This document shows, piece by piece, positions 52,911-64,000 of a stretch of DNA of 64,000 bases (the stretch's first letter is position 1; the number at the start of each line of letters is the position of its first letter). Location of the stretch: the NCBI RefSeq assembly GCF_932526225.1, contig NC_064035.1:17597969-17661968 (forward strand). Reading direction: 5' to 3'. The notes under the pieces were generated by a model. It was not told the DNA's origin, did not search any database, and worked only from the letters and a program-made list of their open reading frames with translations. This DNA is from Nematostella vectensis (lineage: Eukaryota; Cnidaria; Anthozoa; Actiniaria; Edwardsiidae). A program made the translations under genes and the position numbers.

Positions 52911-54852
52911 CTTGGTCCTCTCCGATCAGCACTCTGTTGGCACAGAGCCACGTGGTCAGGTCACGTGACTGCTCCTTCATGAACCAATGTACGAGCATGT
53001 GTTGTTCGGCGACCAACATCTTTTTACACTGATAGTAAAATAATGACAATAATAAGAATGAAATGAAAACGCAATAAAGTGATTAGTAACAAACATGATT
53101 ATGATGGTAGAATGATAGACGATGAGAATAAACAAAGTGACAGTTTTAAATAAAGAAATGGCACTGATAAAATTAAAAAAACAATTACACTGATAACTAT
53201 GTAGTGAGTAAGCTTTCATGCTACCTTCTTCTCTAGCCGCCCAATCTCGCCTGTCGGATCGTCAAGATTCTCTTCCGGTGTAAGCCAGACGAACTTAGGT
53301 ATTTTCGAGGCTGATGTTAGTTCTTCAACTTCGCGTCTGAACGTGCTTTTGACTGAGATTATAACAATTATCAATCATCATCATCTACACACGACCATCA
53401 TCTTTACCATCATCAATATAATAATCATATGAAAATCATAACCACCAGAAATAAATGGCAATGGCAGTTGGAATTGAAGTGACCGGTAATCTCACCATGT
53501 CCGTATTGGCCTCTAATATCTATTGGGTAATCTATTGGGAGAGATATAGATCAGTATAATGTCATCTTACCTCCTTTTTTGTACCTGAACGGATGTGATC
53601 TCCGAACATTGTACTTGCGCATTCTAACGCACAGATCTTCAATTGCAAGAAGCATTACTCTCTCCCTTTAAAATAATAAACACCACAGTGTATCTTTTTG
53701 ATGCACAGACCAAGAAAATACAAGTTTAGTTTAGTTTATTGTCTTTGTCACACAAAAATACTACGGTTTACAATAGGAAATAAACAAAATAAAATAAAGA
53801 AAATATGAAACAATGTGACGGGAGAAGAAAACAGGGCGTAATCCCCAATTGAAATTCTTTCCCAACAAATTACAAACAATAAAAATTCTAAAACGAAAAT
53901 AAAAATTGAATTATCTAAATTTAAGCTCTATGAAATGAGGTTGGTAAGAAGCAAGTTTCTCTAAATAGTGAGTTGTCAGCTGATTTCTGAAAGACGAAAG
54001 CGTAGTGCAAGATTTCATGAGTGAAGGAAGACTATTCCAAAGTTTTATATACACTAAATACACTATTTCTCATGGACCTTATCCCGCCCCTAGTATTTAA
54101 CGACTGTTGTATCTGTAAGACAACTTACTCTTTCCAGTATATCGGTGGCTTGTTTACTCTCTCTTTTCGTACATCTCCAAATTTTGCAAGTCCATCCTCG
54201 ACTTCGGCTACTAGGAGTCTACAAACTGTTTAATTCAGTTAGCAAGTCCATCCTCGACTTCGGCTACTAGGAGTCTACAAACTGTTTAATTCAGTTAGTA
54301 AGGTTAGTTAGGTGGAAGAGTAATTTGTTATCCTCGACATTGTACCATTTTATTTAGCTTGTGACGAATGATTTTTAAAGAGGATTATTATTTAAGAGAA
54401 TTACCACTAGGACTAACAATCTTGATGAATGTATGCTGAAAATCTGACAATAAATTGAATAATAAATAATGCATTACTTCAAGTCAAAGATTTGTTTGTT
54501 ATAAACATTCGCTCAATTGTAAAAAAAAAAGTTTTTGAGTGCCTCGCTTAGTACCCTGTAATCACCCATACCCACCGTGGCATGGCGTCGGTAAATGTCG
54601 GGTAGTCTCCTCGTCATCCTCTTCAAGATCTTCTTCTGTTAAGGGATCCTCGTAGAAATCTTCTTTCTTGTCTTGGCTGCTTTCAGTTTCCTTGATTTTT
54701 TTCTTCGCCTTTTCTGGTGTCTCTAAAGCGTTGCTTTTGTCTTTTATTTGAACTTTGATTCCATCAATTGTAATAAATTCGCGAGAATCGTCGGCGCAAA
54801 AGCTCAGGTTAAACACACAGTTTAAGGCTATTATAATCACTTGTAACTTCAT
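52911..54852 (-). CDS. Canopy-family ER protein, copy A (3' end unresolved)
   Basis: Saposin-like Canopy (CNPY3/4 type) proteins are ER co-chaperones, known for TLR maturation in vertebrates. Exons in transcript order: 54576-54852, 54129-54225, 53571-53665, 53225-53352, 52911-53028; phases agree, giving at least 238 aa. A signal peptide begins MKLQVIIIALNCVFNL, then an acidic/Lys-rich stretch with EDLEEDDEE. CHVC at the exon 1/2 junction is the first conserved Cys pair; then EDLCVRM and LTTWLCANRVLIGEDQ. Exon 5 is 118 nt, as in copy B. No final exon was recognised; reading past the donor reaches a stop at 52858. The exon 2 acceptor is duplicated (54186-54297). Confidence 0.85.
54186..54297 (-). 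repeat. Perfect 56-bp tandem duplication of an acceptor and exon start
   Basis: 54186-54241 and 54242-54297 are identical. On the minus strand each copy holds TTAAACAG/TTTGTAGACTCC, the exon 2 acceptor of Canopy A and its first 40 bases. Only the downstream copy leads into the full exon; using the upstream one would give a frame that meets TAA (in CTAACTGA) at the copy junction. Confidence 0.95.
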
Positions 54853-55388
54853 ACCGCTTAGCTTAAGTGAATTTTTGGTCTTTTGCTAAAAAGGATTCCC
54901 TAATGATTTATATATCCAGTCGTTTTTAATGAGATCTTTTTAAATGAAGAAAACGAACCTTTGTGTGATCAAACATGAGACAATATTTTCTATTTTTTAA
55001 GCTGTCCAATCGAACAATAATAGCGTTTCTAATTATACTGCTCTGATCTTTGTTCATTAAGTATTTATGCAGCTTTTGAGGCTGTTTAAACAAATAAAGG
55101 CATATTTTTATATTTCGAATGATTTTCTCGATACGTAAAAGAAATGAAAAGAATGAAAAGAACTCTTCAATTTGAGAGTTGTAAACAACTCTTTTTCGTA
55201 TAAACTTTATCAATACGTAACTCATTTCGACGACAGGTGTCGTTGTACGGAGAAAGTAAAGTAGCAAACAGCAGCTCAGTGTATCACGCTACGTAATTAT
55301 TTGCGTACATTTTGACCAATCACATGTTAACAACTACAATACCACAAAGTTCTACAGTAACCTTTTGCACGGATTGCGCGGAGTTACA
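54853..55388. promoter_or_regulatory. Shared promoter region of the two Canopy genes
   Basis: 535 bp between divergent start codons (54852 minus, 55389 plus). GACCAATCACA at 55314-55324 contains a CCAAT box about 70 bp before the plus-strand ATG. Bidirectional control is inferred from spacing. An upstream in-frame ATG for copy B lies at 55365. Confidence 0.6.
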
Positions 55389-58300
55389 ATGATGATTCGC
55401 ACGAGCTTCGGCCTACTCTTACTTGCCTTGGCATCCAGTCTATCCAAAGAAGCCCAGACGGATAAAAAAGAGAAGCCAAAAAATCCATACTTGACAAAGT
55501 TCCAACAGGAGGCTGGTGCGAGACCTACAAAGTGCCAAGGTGAGGCAAACGCAATAAATTATTTTTGAATAAGAACCTTTTTATAAAAACGTCCAGCCTG
55601 AGATTTCACCAAATTTTAAGAACATGCTAAGAACATGCCGAGATTAAGATAGCATAAAAATATTGTTTTTTTAGTCCCGATGCGTTTTAAAATGCAGAAT
55701 AAAAATTGTGCTCGTAACAACCATATATATTATTGCTATTGATCACTTGAGAAATTCTCTTCCTAATAATTGATTGGGTATTGTTTTTATATACACTAAA
55801 AGTTAAGAAACATCGTTTAAAACATATTCAGTGTTGTTAGACTAAAAAAAAATACGTTCCATCCTCAACTGAAAATTAGACGCTCTTATAAAAAAGAGTG
55901 TATAATTTTATTATTGAACCCTTCTGGCCCAATTAGGCCAACGTCCAAGCTATTTCCAGTATATGCTTTTGGCGGAGGGTACGAAGCGGTTTTCTTCTAA
56001 AAAAAAACGTCAGATAACGCATGCGACACTGGCGAAAGGCGTTCCTAAGTTTTGATTTTTGTTCTCGAAAAAGGAAGGGTCAGTACGCAGCTCTTACAAG
56101 CTGCAATTTGATTGGGCAAATGAACAATATCCGCACCTCGACACAAATAACGAGAATAATAGAGACAAAAGAACTCCTTTGTAGAACGAAGATAATAGGA
56201 GAAAAAGCAGCTGCGTACTTACTCAAAAGGAAATAACCTAAAAATCTAGTTTTTTTTTGCTCAGTATGCAGGTTAATGGTGAGTGAGTTATTGGAGAGGC
56301 TCAAAATCACCAACTACAAGGAGACGTTGAACAAAGGCTACGGTCTGGACTTGGGGGAAGACCCAAGACTCCAGATTCACTATCACACATCGTAAGTTTT
56401 ACGATAGGACCCACATCGTAGCTCTCACAATATATTATATAGAGAGAAAACACACACGATAGGCATTTTTTTTTAATAATTGATGCACTCACAAGAGATT
56501 TTTGCGGAGTGAATTTGCACCAGTGCAATAGAAAAAATAGAATAAAAATGGATGCTGAGGGTTTTGGCGGGCTTTTATTATGTTAACCGATTCGCTTACC
56601 GTAAATGAACTAATAAACCCCAATATCTAAAGAACGCCTCCTGTCTAATAAACGCCCCTTATATGCTTTTAAATTTGTATTGAACGCCCCTCTTTGATAA
56701 ACGCCCCCCCCCCCCCCCCCTCTACCCTCCCAGCTTAAAAACAAACGACATAGGAATATACCGTTAATAAAACCGTGACTGGACAACTATTCTTATCATC
56801 CGAACAGTGAACTTCGCCTCGCCGATGTACTCGATGACTTGTGCGACCGCGTCAAATTGTACCGCGCGAGGGCTGGGCCTGCGTTTCCTTACATTAAGGG
56901 AGGTACAATAGCCTTCATAAACCAAAAACCTTTGCATTTCTCTATGTGTGTGAGTGAAATAGCTGCTAGTTTCAGTAATGTGCTGCTTTGTTTTGGATGC
57001 TTGAAGGTTGAAAAAAAAGTTTTGCATTTTTTTAATCAGCCAAAAGTCATCTACGAGAGGCCATGGATGATTTGGCGGCAAGGTCCAAGGTTGGACTGAA
57101 GTTTCACGTGCCAGACGACGTCATAGAGGATTATACTTATGAAGTTGTGCGCATGAAATTCCAGGTTTGTGCCTAGAACACCCCCCCACCCTTCAGATTA
57201 CCAGCCCCATTCCACTCACATGCCCTACCCCATCCCCCTCAACCCCTCACATCACTTGCCCCATCCCCCTCACATGAACTGCCCCATCCCCCTCACATCA
57301 CCTGCCCCATCCCCCTCACATCACGTGTCCCATCCCCCTCACATCACCTGCCCCATACCCCTTACATCACCTGCCACATCCCCCTCACATCACCTGCCCC
57401 ATACCCCTCACATCACCTATTCCATCCCCCTCACATCACCTGCCCCATCCCCATCACATCACCTGCCACATCCCCCTCACATCACCTGCCCCATACCCCT
57501 CACATCACCTATCCCATCCCCCTCACATCACTTGCCCCATCCCCATCACATCACTTGCCCCATCCCCCTCACATCACCTGCCCCATTCCCCTCACATCAC
57601 CTGCCCCATTCCCCTCACATCACCTGCCACATCCCCCTCACATCACCTGCCCCATACCCCTCACATCACCTATCCCATCCCCCTCACATCACTTGCCCCA
57701 TCCCCATCACATCACTTGCCCCATCCCCCTCACATCACCTGCCCCATTCCCCTCACATCACCTGCCCCATTTCCTTCACATCACCTGCCACATCCCCCTC
57801 ACATCACCTATCCCATCCCCCTCACATCACCTGCCCCATTCCCCTCACATCACCTGCCACAACCCCATCACATCACCTGCCACATCCCCCTCACATCACC
57901 TGCCCCATCCCCCTCACATCACCTGCCCCATCCCCATCACATCACTTGCCCCATCACATAACCTGCCCCATCCCCCTCACATCACCTGCCACATCCCCCT
58001 CACATCACCTGCCACAACCCCATCACATCACCTGCCCCATCCCCCTCACATCACCTGCCCCATCCCCCTCACATCACCTGCCCCATCCCCATCACATCAC
58101 TTGCCCCATCCCCCTCACATCACTTTCCCCATCCCCCTCACATCACCTGCCGCATCTCCCTCACATCACCTGCCCCATCCCCCTCACATCACCTGCCCCA
58201 TCCCCATCACATCACTTGCCCTATCCCCCTCACATCACTTGCCCCATTCCCCTCACATCACTTGCCCCATCCTCCTCACATCACTTGCCCCATTCTCCTC

Positions 58301-59449
58301 ACATCACCTGCCCCATTCCCCTCACATCACCTACCCCATCCCCCTCACATCACCTGCCCCATCCCCCTCACATCACCTGCCCCATTCCCCTCACATCACC
58401 TGCCACATCCCCCTCACATCACCTGCCCCATCCCCCTCACATCACCTGCCCCATTCCCCTCACATCACCTGTCCCATTCCCCTTACATCACCTGCCCCAT
58501 CTCCCCTACATCACCTGCCCAATGCCCCTCACATCACCTGCCCCATTCCCCTTACATCACCTGTCCCCTTAGATCATCTGCTCCAAACCATCATAAAACC
58601 TGTCCCAAATATGCATCTCCTGTCATACGTCACATCACAAGCCCCATCCTCCTCATAACACATATATAATTAAAAAATCCTGCTCAAAATGTATTTCACT
58701 TCACTGGAGGTGTTTGAAAGATTCAGGATTCTTTTTCAGTGCGTTCACATGCTTGAGTTATTCGAAGAAGTAATCGAAGAGTGGTACTTTGAGCACCAGG
58801 ATCAAGACCTTATGACCTGGCTATGCCGCGAGCGAGTACTAAAGATCGATGAACAAGGTACAACATCATCACCAACATCGTCTATCCTTATTAATGGAGT
58901 TTTAACCTTCTTTATCATCATCATCATCATGACTAACATCATATCATCACATAGGCAAGATTGCGATGATCATCATCATCACCTTAAGGCCTGGCTAAAC
59001 TAGGAGACATGTCGAGCGCGACATGTACCGTGCGACATGTCTCTTAAATGTTTCCTAGTTTAGCCACCACCAAAAACATGTAGTGCGCGACAAATTTTGT
59101 AGAGCGACACGAAAATGTTTCTCAACTATCTGAGAAATTTTATTTTATTATTTCATTGTCGCTTCTACAAGATTTGGCGCGCGCTATAATGTCTCTTTGG
59201 GTGGCTAAACTATTAGACATGTCGCCTAGTTTAGCCAGGCCTTTAAGCTTCTGTCTTTACTTTAAATATTGAGTTCACAACATTTGGGTAATCAAAAAAT
59301 TTGCATCAAATGTTTGTTGATTGTTTTCAGGGTGTCTGAATGCTTCCACTGCAATGCCTGCCGATTACTTTGATGCTTTTGAAGATAACCACAATGCCAC
59401 CAAAAAATCTGAAATTCCAATGAGAGAAAAACAAAGAGAAGACATGTAA
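55389..59449 (+). CDS. Canopy-family ER protein, copy B (CNPY3/4-like), six exons
   Basis: Exons: 55389-55539, 56265-56391, 56808-56902, 57040-57164, 58740-58857, 59331-59449; phases close to 244 aa, close to human CNPY4 (248). A hydrophobic signal (MMIRTSFGLLLLALASSL) is followed by CQVC across exons 1/2, then NKGYGLDLGEDPRLQ, a LDDLCDRVKLY segment, HLREAMDDLAARSKVGLKF, FEEVIEEWYFEHQDQDLMTW and CRERVLKIDEQG/CLNAS. Six Cys positions fit the saposin-like fold. The C terminus REDM resembles the REDL end of human CNPY4, a KDEL-like retrieval signal. AATAAA is at 59458. Intron 4 holds a 23-bp minisatellite. It is divergent from its paralogue, copy A. Confidence 0.9.
56588..56770. repeat. Dispersed repeat copy, inverted relative to 10438-10671
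   Basis: TTACCGTAAATGAACTAATA, AACGCCTCCTGTCTAATAAA, CGCCCCTCTTTGATAAACG, a run of about 20 C, CCCTCCCAGCTTAAAAAC and GACATAGGAATATACCG. All have reverse-complement counterparts at 10438-10671. It lies in Canopy B intron 2. Confidence 0.72.
57179..58570. repeat. 23-bp minisatellite in Canopy B intron 4
   Basis: About 60 units of CATCACCTGCCCCATCCCCC plus TCA, starting about 15 bp after the exon 4 donor. Since 23 is not a multiple of 3, one open frame cycles through all three readings (SHHLPHPPHITCPIPLTSPA). These are not proteins: exons 4 and 5 splice in phase across it. Confidence 0.93.
58984..59246. mobile_element. 263-bp MITE in Canopy B intron 5
   Basis: TTAAGGCCTGGCTAAACTAG at 58984 and its inverted copy (CTAGTTTAGCCAGGCCTTTA, ending 59246) with TTAA at the outer ends. 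Internal GACATGTCG blocks recur in both orientations. Non-coding. Confidence 0.8.
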
Positions 59450-60590
59450 ATGCTATTAATAAAGGAGTTTAGATAGGGCCTCCATTAGATAAGACCTGCA
59501 TGCAAGAAGTTGTATCATCTAAAGTTAAATCACGGAATATGGGTAATAGCAGTGCTGTAACACCCCTTGGGGCTTGTCCCAACCTAAATCTTTTTTTTGA
59601 TAAAAAGAAAATGACCAGTAGGGGTGCTCCTCAGTATTTCGAGGTCTGCTATGGTTGTGTATTAGTCTTTAAAAAAGTATACTACAGCAAAATCCGGGTA
59701 GCATGCCTCTTCCTACTTCTGGTTTACATGTACATAGATGACATCATTGGGACAAAAACCATTAAACGACTTTGGAAATAGTTTTACGAATGTTTGCATC
59801 CACATTAAGTAATGATTTGCAGCATTAGACATAAGCGCTAGTTGACAATGGAATGGTGAAAAGGTGTTCATTTTCTATTCTTTGATGTGGGTTTTTAATT
59901 AGAAAAGCAAGGAAGTCGTTTGTTTTCAAAAGATTGATTTCAGCACTCCAAAAAAACACTTGGTCAAATTGAGGAAAACGTCTGAGAGCAATGCTTCCGT
60001 TTTTGTGATAAAAATGCCTTTGTTCTCTCACCCCTATTGACTGAAAAGTATTTGTTTAGATGTTTTCCTGTAAAAGAGCTAAAAGAAATTTGCTTTCAGC
60101 TACGTTTGACTGTAAGCATTTCACAAATACTATAAGACAAATATAATTAAAAAAGTGAGGATGTGTTTGTTGCTTCAATCCTACTGTATTTGCTTTCCTT
60201 CTTAGCTGGAATCTCACTAAATCTCTACAACCATTTTAATTGTAATATTAAAGAAGAAAACAGCCCCGCTGTGGCCAAGTTTCTTTCATATTTTTTAATA
60301 TAATCAAGACAATATTGTTTTACGTCTCAGATAGTTAACAGTATGGTGCACCTCCCCTCTTTCCAAGCCAAAACATTAGATCAAGATATATGGGCTCCTA
60401 TATTTTGAAGACTACAACAAGCTTATAAACGAGAATATTAAGCATAAAAACACAACTGGTGCATTTGAGTCAAAGCCTGACAACTCCCTTATTATATCGC
60501 TACCCTCTCTGATTACTTCTGTCATGAGATGCAAACTTTTGATGGTTGGATAATTGTACCCATGCGCTATTACCTCATTTCCTTTAGCTG
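59450..60590. other. Intergenic region between convergent Canopy B and MARCH genes
   Basis: AT-rich, with a Canopy B polyadenylation signal at 59458-59463. No gene or RNA was recognised; the short open frames have no family resemblance. Confidence 0.5.
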
Positions 60591-60599
60591 GGCAGTAAA

Positions 60600-61226
60600 A
60601 GCAATATACAGTGCCATTGGCTGGATTTTGATAGCTGGGTAATCAGCCAAAACATACCATTGCCTGGATTTAGATAGCTGGGTAATCAGCCAAAACATAC
60701 CATTGCCTGGATTTTGATAGCTGGGTAATCAGTCCAATATAACATTGCCTGGATTTTGATGGTTGGGTAATCAGACCAATAAAACATTGCCTGGATTATG
60801 ATAGCTGGGTAATCAGACCAATATACCATTGCCTGGATTTTGAAAGTTAGGTAATCAGACCAATATAACATTGCCTGGATTTTGATAGTTTGGTAATAAG
60901 CCAATATAAAATTGCCTCTGATAATTGGGTCATCAGACCAACATACCATTGCCTGGCTCTTCATAGCTGGGTAATCAGACCAATATACCATTGCCTGGCT
61001 CTTCATAGCTGGGTAATCAGACCAATATACCATTGCCTGGCTCTTCATAGCTGGGTAATCAGACCAATATACCATTGCCTGGCTCTTCATAGCTGGGTAA
61101 TCAGACCAATATACCATTGCCTGGCTCTTCATAGCTGGGTAATCTAACCCATATGCCATTGCCTGCCTTTGGAGAGTCTGGTTTTTACACCCATGTTCCA
61201 TTGCCTCTTTTGCTTTTATTCTGCTG
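60600..61226. repeat. 42-bp tandem array overlapping the MARCH stop codon
   Basis: About 14 units of CCATTGCCTGGCTCTTCATA, GCTGGGTAATCAGACCAATA and TA. The right-most diverged unit (about 61158-61199) contains the MARCH stop codon (61185-61187) and the last codons of the gene. The rest lies in the predicted 3' UTR. Units near 61000-61140 are nearly identical. Confidence 0.9.
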
Positions 61227-62847
61227 TTGCTTTTCTCTGGGTTCTGTCGGCCCTTCTGCAATATCAATTGCAATGCTCGCCTCAGAGCCAGGTCTCTGTT
61301 CTATAGAAACTGCTGTTTTAAGGGAACTGACTGTCCTTTCTGTCAAAGAGTCTTGGTCGCAGTAGGGTTCAATTATCATGTGTCTGTTGAGTACTGACCA
61401 ACGTTGAAAGTAACGTCTTACGTGCCGATAGCTATCAAAGTATAGGCCCCCAATGGCAAGTGCAATAAACAGACCATTCAACATGTAGGCAAATTTGACT
61501 TCGTCTGTCGTGCGCTCTGCTACAGCTGTTGGTGTGGAGCTCACACGAGACCAAACAATCCATGTAATGGATGTGAGAAGCATGGTGACGAATGCAATAA
61601 ATAGACCAATATGTAGCCAGCCTTTGGTGCTAACACTTGGAAACTGCCACTGAAATGCAACATTTAAACATTGTCAAATGCAATAGGTTAGTTATATTGT
61701 CAAATATAATATGCAACATCCAAACTACTGCCAAACACAACAAGCAACATGTCAAACAACACTAAAACAATATCAAATGAAACAGGCAACTTTTAAATTG
61801 TGTACAATAGACACTAGACATGTCAATCTAACTGAATTCTAACTTGTGATTCATCAGAAGAGACAATTAACATTCCACATATTTTTTGTGCTTACAGTTT
61901 TATAAATCATGATGTAAGCTGGGATCTCACTGGAGAAGGCAATAAAGAAAGGAAGCTAAAGATTAGGAGCCTCTTTGGTTAGAAGGGTTAAGAAAATTTC
62001 CAAAGAAAAAAAGGATTCTACTTCCTAATTGAAGTCTGAATTAACCCAATTCCTCTTGGCAAAAAGTTAATCTAATCCTGCACCACTTCCGCACTCTCAA
62101 TGTTACTTAAGAATTCAAGAGTACCATACACTCCCCACAACAGAAGTGTTTACTGTATACCTTCCAAAGGGACTTGATCTTCTTTCTCTTGGTCTTGTAC
62201 TTGTACTTACAAAGCTCGCAGTACTGATTGCCTGACTTAGATATCCAGTTCAACACACAGTTCTGGTGAGCATACTTGACTGTCCCAGTGCATCGACATG
62301 TGACCATGAGGGGTTCATCCTCATCTCCGCCATGACATATCCTACACATGAGGTTACAGCTATCATACAGCTTGCTATTCGAGCTTGGAGACGCAAGAAA
62401 ACTGCACCTTGGTGAATCACTGCCTTTGGTAGAGTCTGTCTCTCTGGTATTGACTTGTAGCAAAGATTCACAGAGGGCTTCATCTGTTCTTGACATGCTG
62501 CATGAGTCCCATTGAGCCAGCGGCACCTGTATGCTCATCGAGGATTCAGTGGTATGTGACGTGTTAGATGTACGCCGCAAGCTTGGTGAGGATATTACAT
62601 GCGGGCCTTGATGGGAGCAAATATAGCTCAATCTGTCAATTTTTTGCATAGATATTTCTCTACATTTTGAGACATCATCAATAAAAGACCGAATGGAGCC
62701 AACTTGACTGCTATTCACAGAGGCTAAGGAATGTGTCACTGATTCACATGCTCGGGCAAGATTTGTTTCACTGCCAGAAAGTAACCAACTGTGCCCTTCA
62801 ACACTATCAGCTTGTTGGATTTCAGGTGGTGTCTTGTTCAGGGGTGC
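61185..62847 (-). CDS. MARCH-family RING-CH membrane E3 ligase (5' end missing)
   Basis: Membrane E3 ubiquitin ligases that down-regulate surface and trafficking proteins. Exons in transcript order: 62161-62847 and 61185-61649, joined AAG/GTATAC to CATTTCAG/TGG in phase, giving at least 383 aa. Exon A has a Ser/Thr-rich N-terminal region, then RING-CH: CRICHGGDEDEPLMVTCRCT, then an HQNCVLNWI segment and CELCKYKYKTK (C4HC3). Exon B gives two TM segments (GLFIAFVTMLLTSITWIVWS and FAYMLNGLFIALAIGGLYF) and a cytosolic tail with YFQRWSVLN. The spacing and ITWIVWS resemble MARCHF4/9/11 most. The exon beginning at 62847 starts in phase 0 after an acceptor (TTCCAG), so upstream coding or an upstream start exists but was not recognised. 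Confidence 0.85.
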
Positions 62848-64000
62848 CTGGAACTTGAGAGAGATAAGAGGAGATGTTTGAATAAATGAGCAGTCACAAG
62901 TACTACTTTTTTTCCTCTCTTTATATCAAAAGACTTGGGGCTTGATCAGACGATCCCAGACTTTCACATAGGTATTTTCGAATTTTGACCAGCCTAAAAA
63001 GCAAGTTGGTGGCAGACAACCACATACCTGTCAATTCTCCCTCATTAGGCGGGAGTCTCAAGATTTTGGACATCTTCTCCCGCTCTCCCGTGTGGAGCAC
63101 CAAATCTCCCGCTTTTTAGCAATTTTTATCGCTTCCAAAAAAAAATATTCTATAGAAAATCATCATTTTGCCTATTTTCTATTAATTTTTTTAAAACAGT
63201 TATTCCCTTCTGTAGTGCAATTTATCTAAAACCCTTGTGAGATCTATAAGTGGATTTGTTTGCGAGAGCTTTCTTTACGGCAAACGCCTGTGAGGTTATA
63301 CCCACCCCTCCCCCCAAAAAAATGAATATACCCCACCCCTCCCCCAAACAATTCTGAAGCCTTGAGATTTTCAGAGGTTGACAGGTATGCAACCAATCTG
63401 AATGTGAGAATGTTTTGATATTACTGAGCATAGCTGTCAACCCCACTCGGCCAGAATTATCGTAAAATTGGGTGAAATAACACAGGCAGACCAGGATTAG
63501 AATCAGTCCCCCCTTCAGGAAAATAAAATATAATTTGAAGTTGTGTCTTGACTGTTTTCTCAATAAAGCTAGTTACATTACTATATTAGCCTTGTGTGTT
63601 GTTCTTAAGGGGAATTGTGGCACAGAAAGGGGTTTAGTCCCTCGAGAGAAAAGTTCCCCACCAAAGAGAAGAGGGAGAGAGACAAGGCAAGCAACTTAAT
63701 TTCACCTACTCCAGCTTCGAGCGAGTTCAGCGCGAAAATAAAAAAGCTTTCAGCAAAATTCCACCGGCAGCGGCTGCAGAGATAATTTTCACAAAAGCAT
63801 AGCGAGTTTTAGAGCGATACCTCTCACACAGGCCGAGAAAATGCATTTCTAGTTCGATAAATGGAGACCTGATGATGACATGAACCAAACAGCAAGCCCA
63901 ATGGCATCTTAGGAATGCAGAAACGTTGATAAATAGCCTCCCGACCCTACCCTAGAGAACGAAAAACCTAGCCAAAACCATTTACCAACCCGCTCGTTTT
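62848..64000. other. 5' flank of the MARCH gene with a TIR element
   Basis: Contains the element at 63024-63388 and, from about 63700, GC-richer sequence that may be promoter or a first exon on the minus strand. A 37-codon minus-strand frame starting MHFLGLCERYRSK near 63843 was noted, but no link to the downstream exon could be shown. Confidence 0.4.
63024..63388. mobile_element. 365-bp TIR element, same family as 4919-5569 and 2259-2592
   Basis: Ends ATACCTGTCAA (63024) and TTGACAGGTAT (ending 63388), followed inward by CTCATTAGGCGGGAGTCTCA and, at the other end, CCTTGAGATTTTC. The core CCCGCTTTTTAGC matches 2259-2592. Non-coding. Confidence 0.75.

Noticed and set aside
57169-58572. 467-aa and 367-aa Pro/His-rich open frames
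   Set aside because: The 23-bp satellite is read through all three phases; there is no start context or domain, and it sits in a Canopy intron.

Overview
The window is animal (metazoan) nuclear DNA: genes split into many short exons with GT-AG introns, AT-rich introns full of minisatellites, MITEs and homopolymer tracts, and a Ty3/Gypsy element. The gene complement and dense, ancestral-looking intron structure suit an anthozoan cnidarian such as a sea anemone. That assignment is inference; no species marker was read. Exon models were built by hand from splice sites, reading-frame phase and remembered family sequence. No transcript data or searches were available.

Layout: (1) 794-3940 minus, PRDX5 peroxiredoxin. 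(2) 4289-8437 plus, COPS8, divergent from PRDX5 across a 348-bp shared promoter interval. (3) 9880-13407 plus, a FAM133-like Lys/Ser-rich nuclear protein. (4) 14968-37128 plus, a complete RIF1 gene of 37 exons (about 2006 aa), with a young Ty3/Gypsy element (15571-19955) in intron 2. (5) 38171-51340 plus, a 19-exon gene for a 12-TM protein related to ABCB/P-glycoprotein membrane domains but with no nucleotide-binding domain, and a very large glycosylation-repeat insertion in the first extracellular loop. (6) 52911-54852 minus and 55389-59449 plus, two divergent Canopy (CNPY3/4-type) paralogues. (7) 61185-62847 minus, a MARCH-family membrane RING-CH E3 ligase, 5' end not resolved.

The most unusual single item is the NBD-less ABCB-like gene: both ATPase domains are missing while the two six-helix halves are in frame across canonical splice sites. 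The most unusual pattern is that tandem repeats repeatedly include or abut splice sites: the PRDX5 last-exon acceptor (57 bp), a RIF1 donor (21 bp, encoding perfect heptads), the RIF1 exon 36 acceptor (74 bp), an ABCB-like donor (43-46 bp) and acceptor (23 bp), a Canopy acceptor (56 bp, perfect), and the MARCH stop codon (42 bp). This looks like repeated tandem duplication across exon-intron boundaries.

The genes do not form one pathway. They are ordinary neighbours: redox defence, COP9 signalosome, replication timing, ER chaperone co-factors and ubiquitin ligation. Two head-to-head pairs probably share promoters. No tRNA, rRNA or CRISPR array was recognised.
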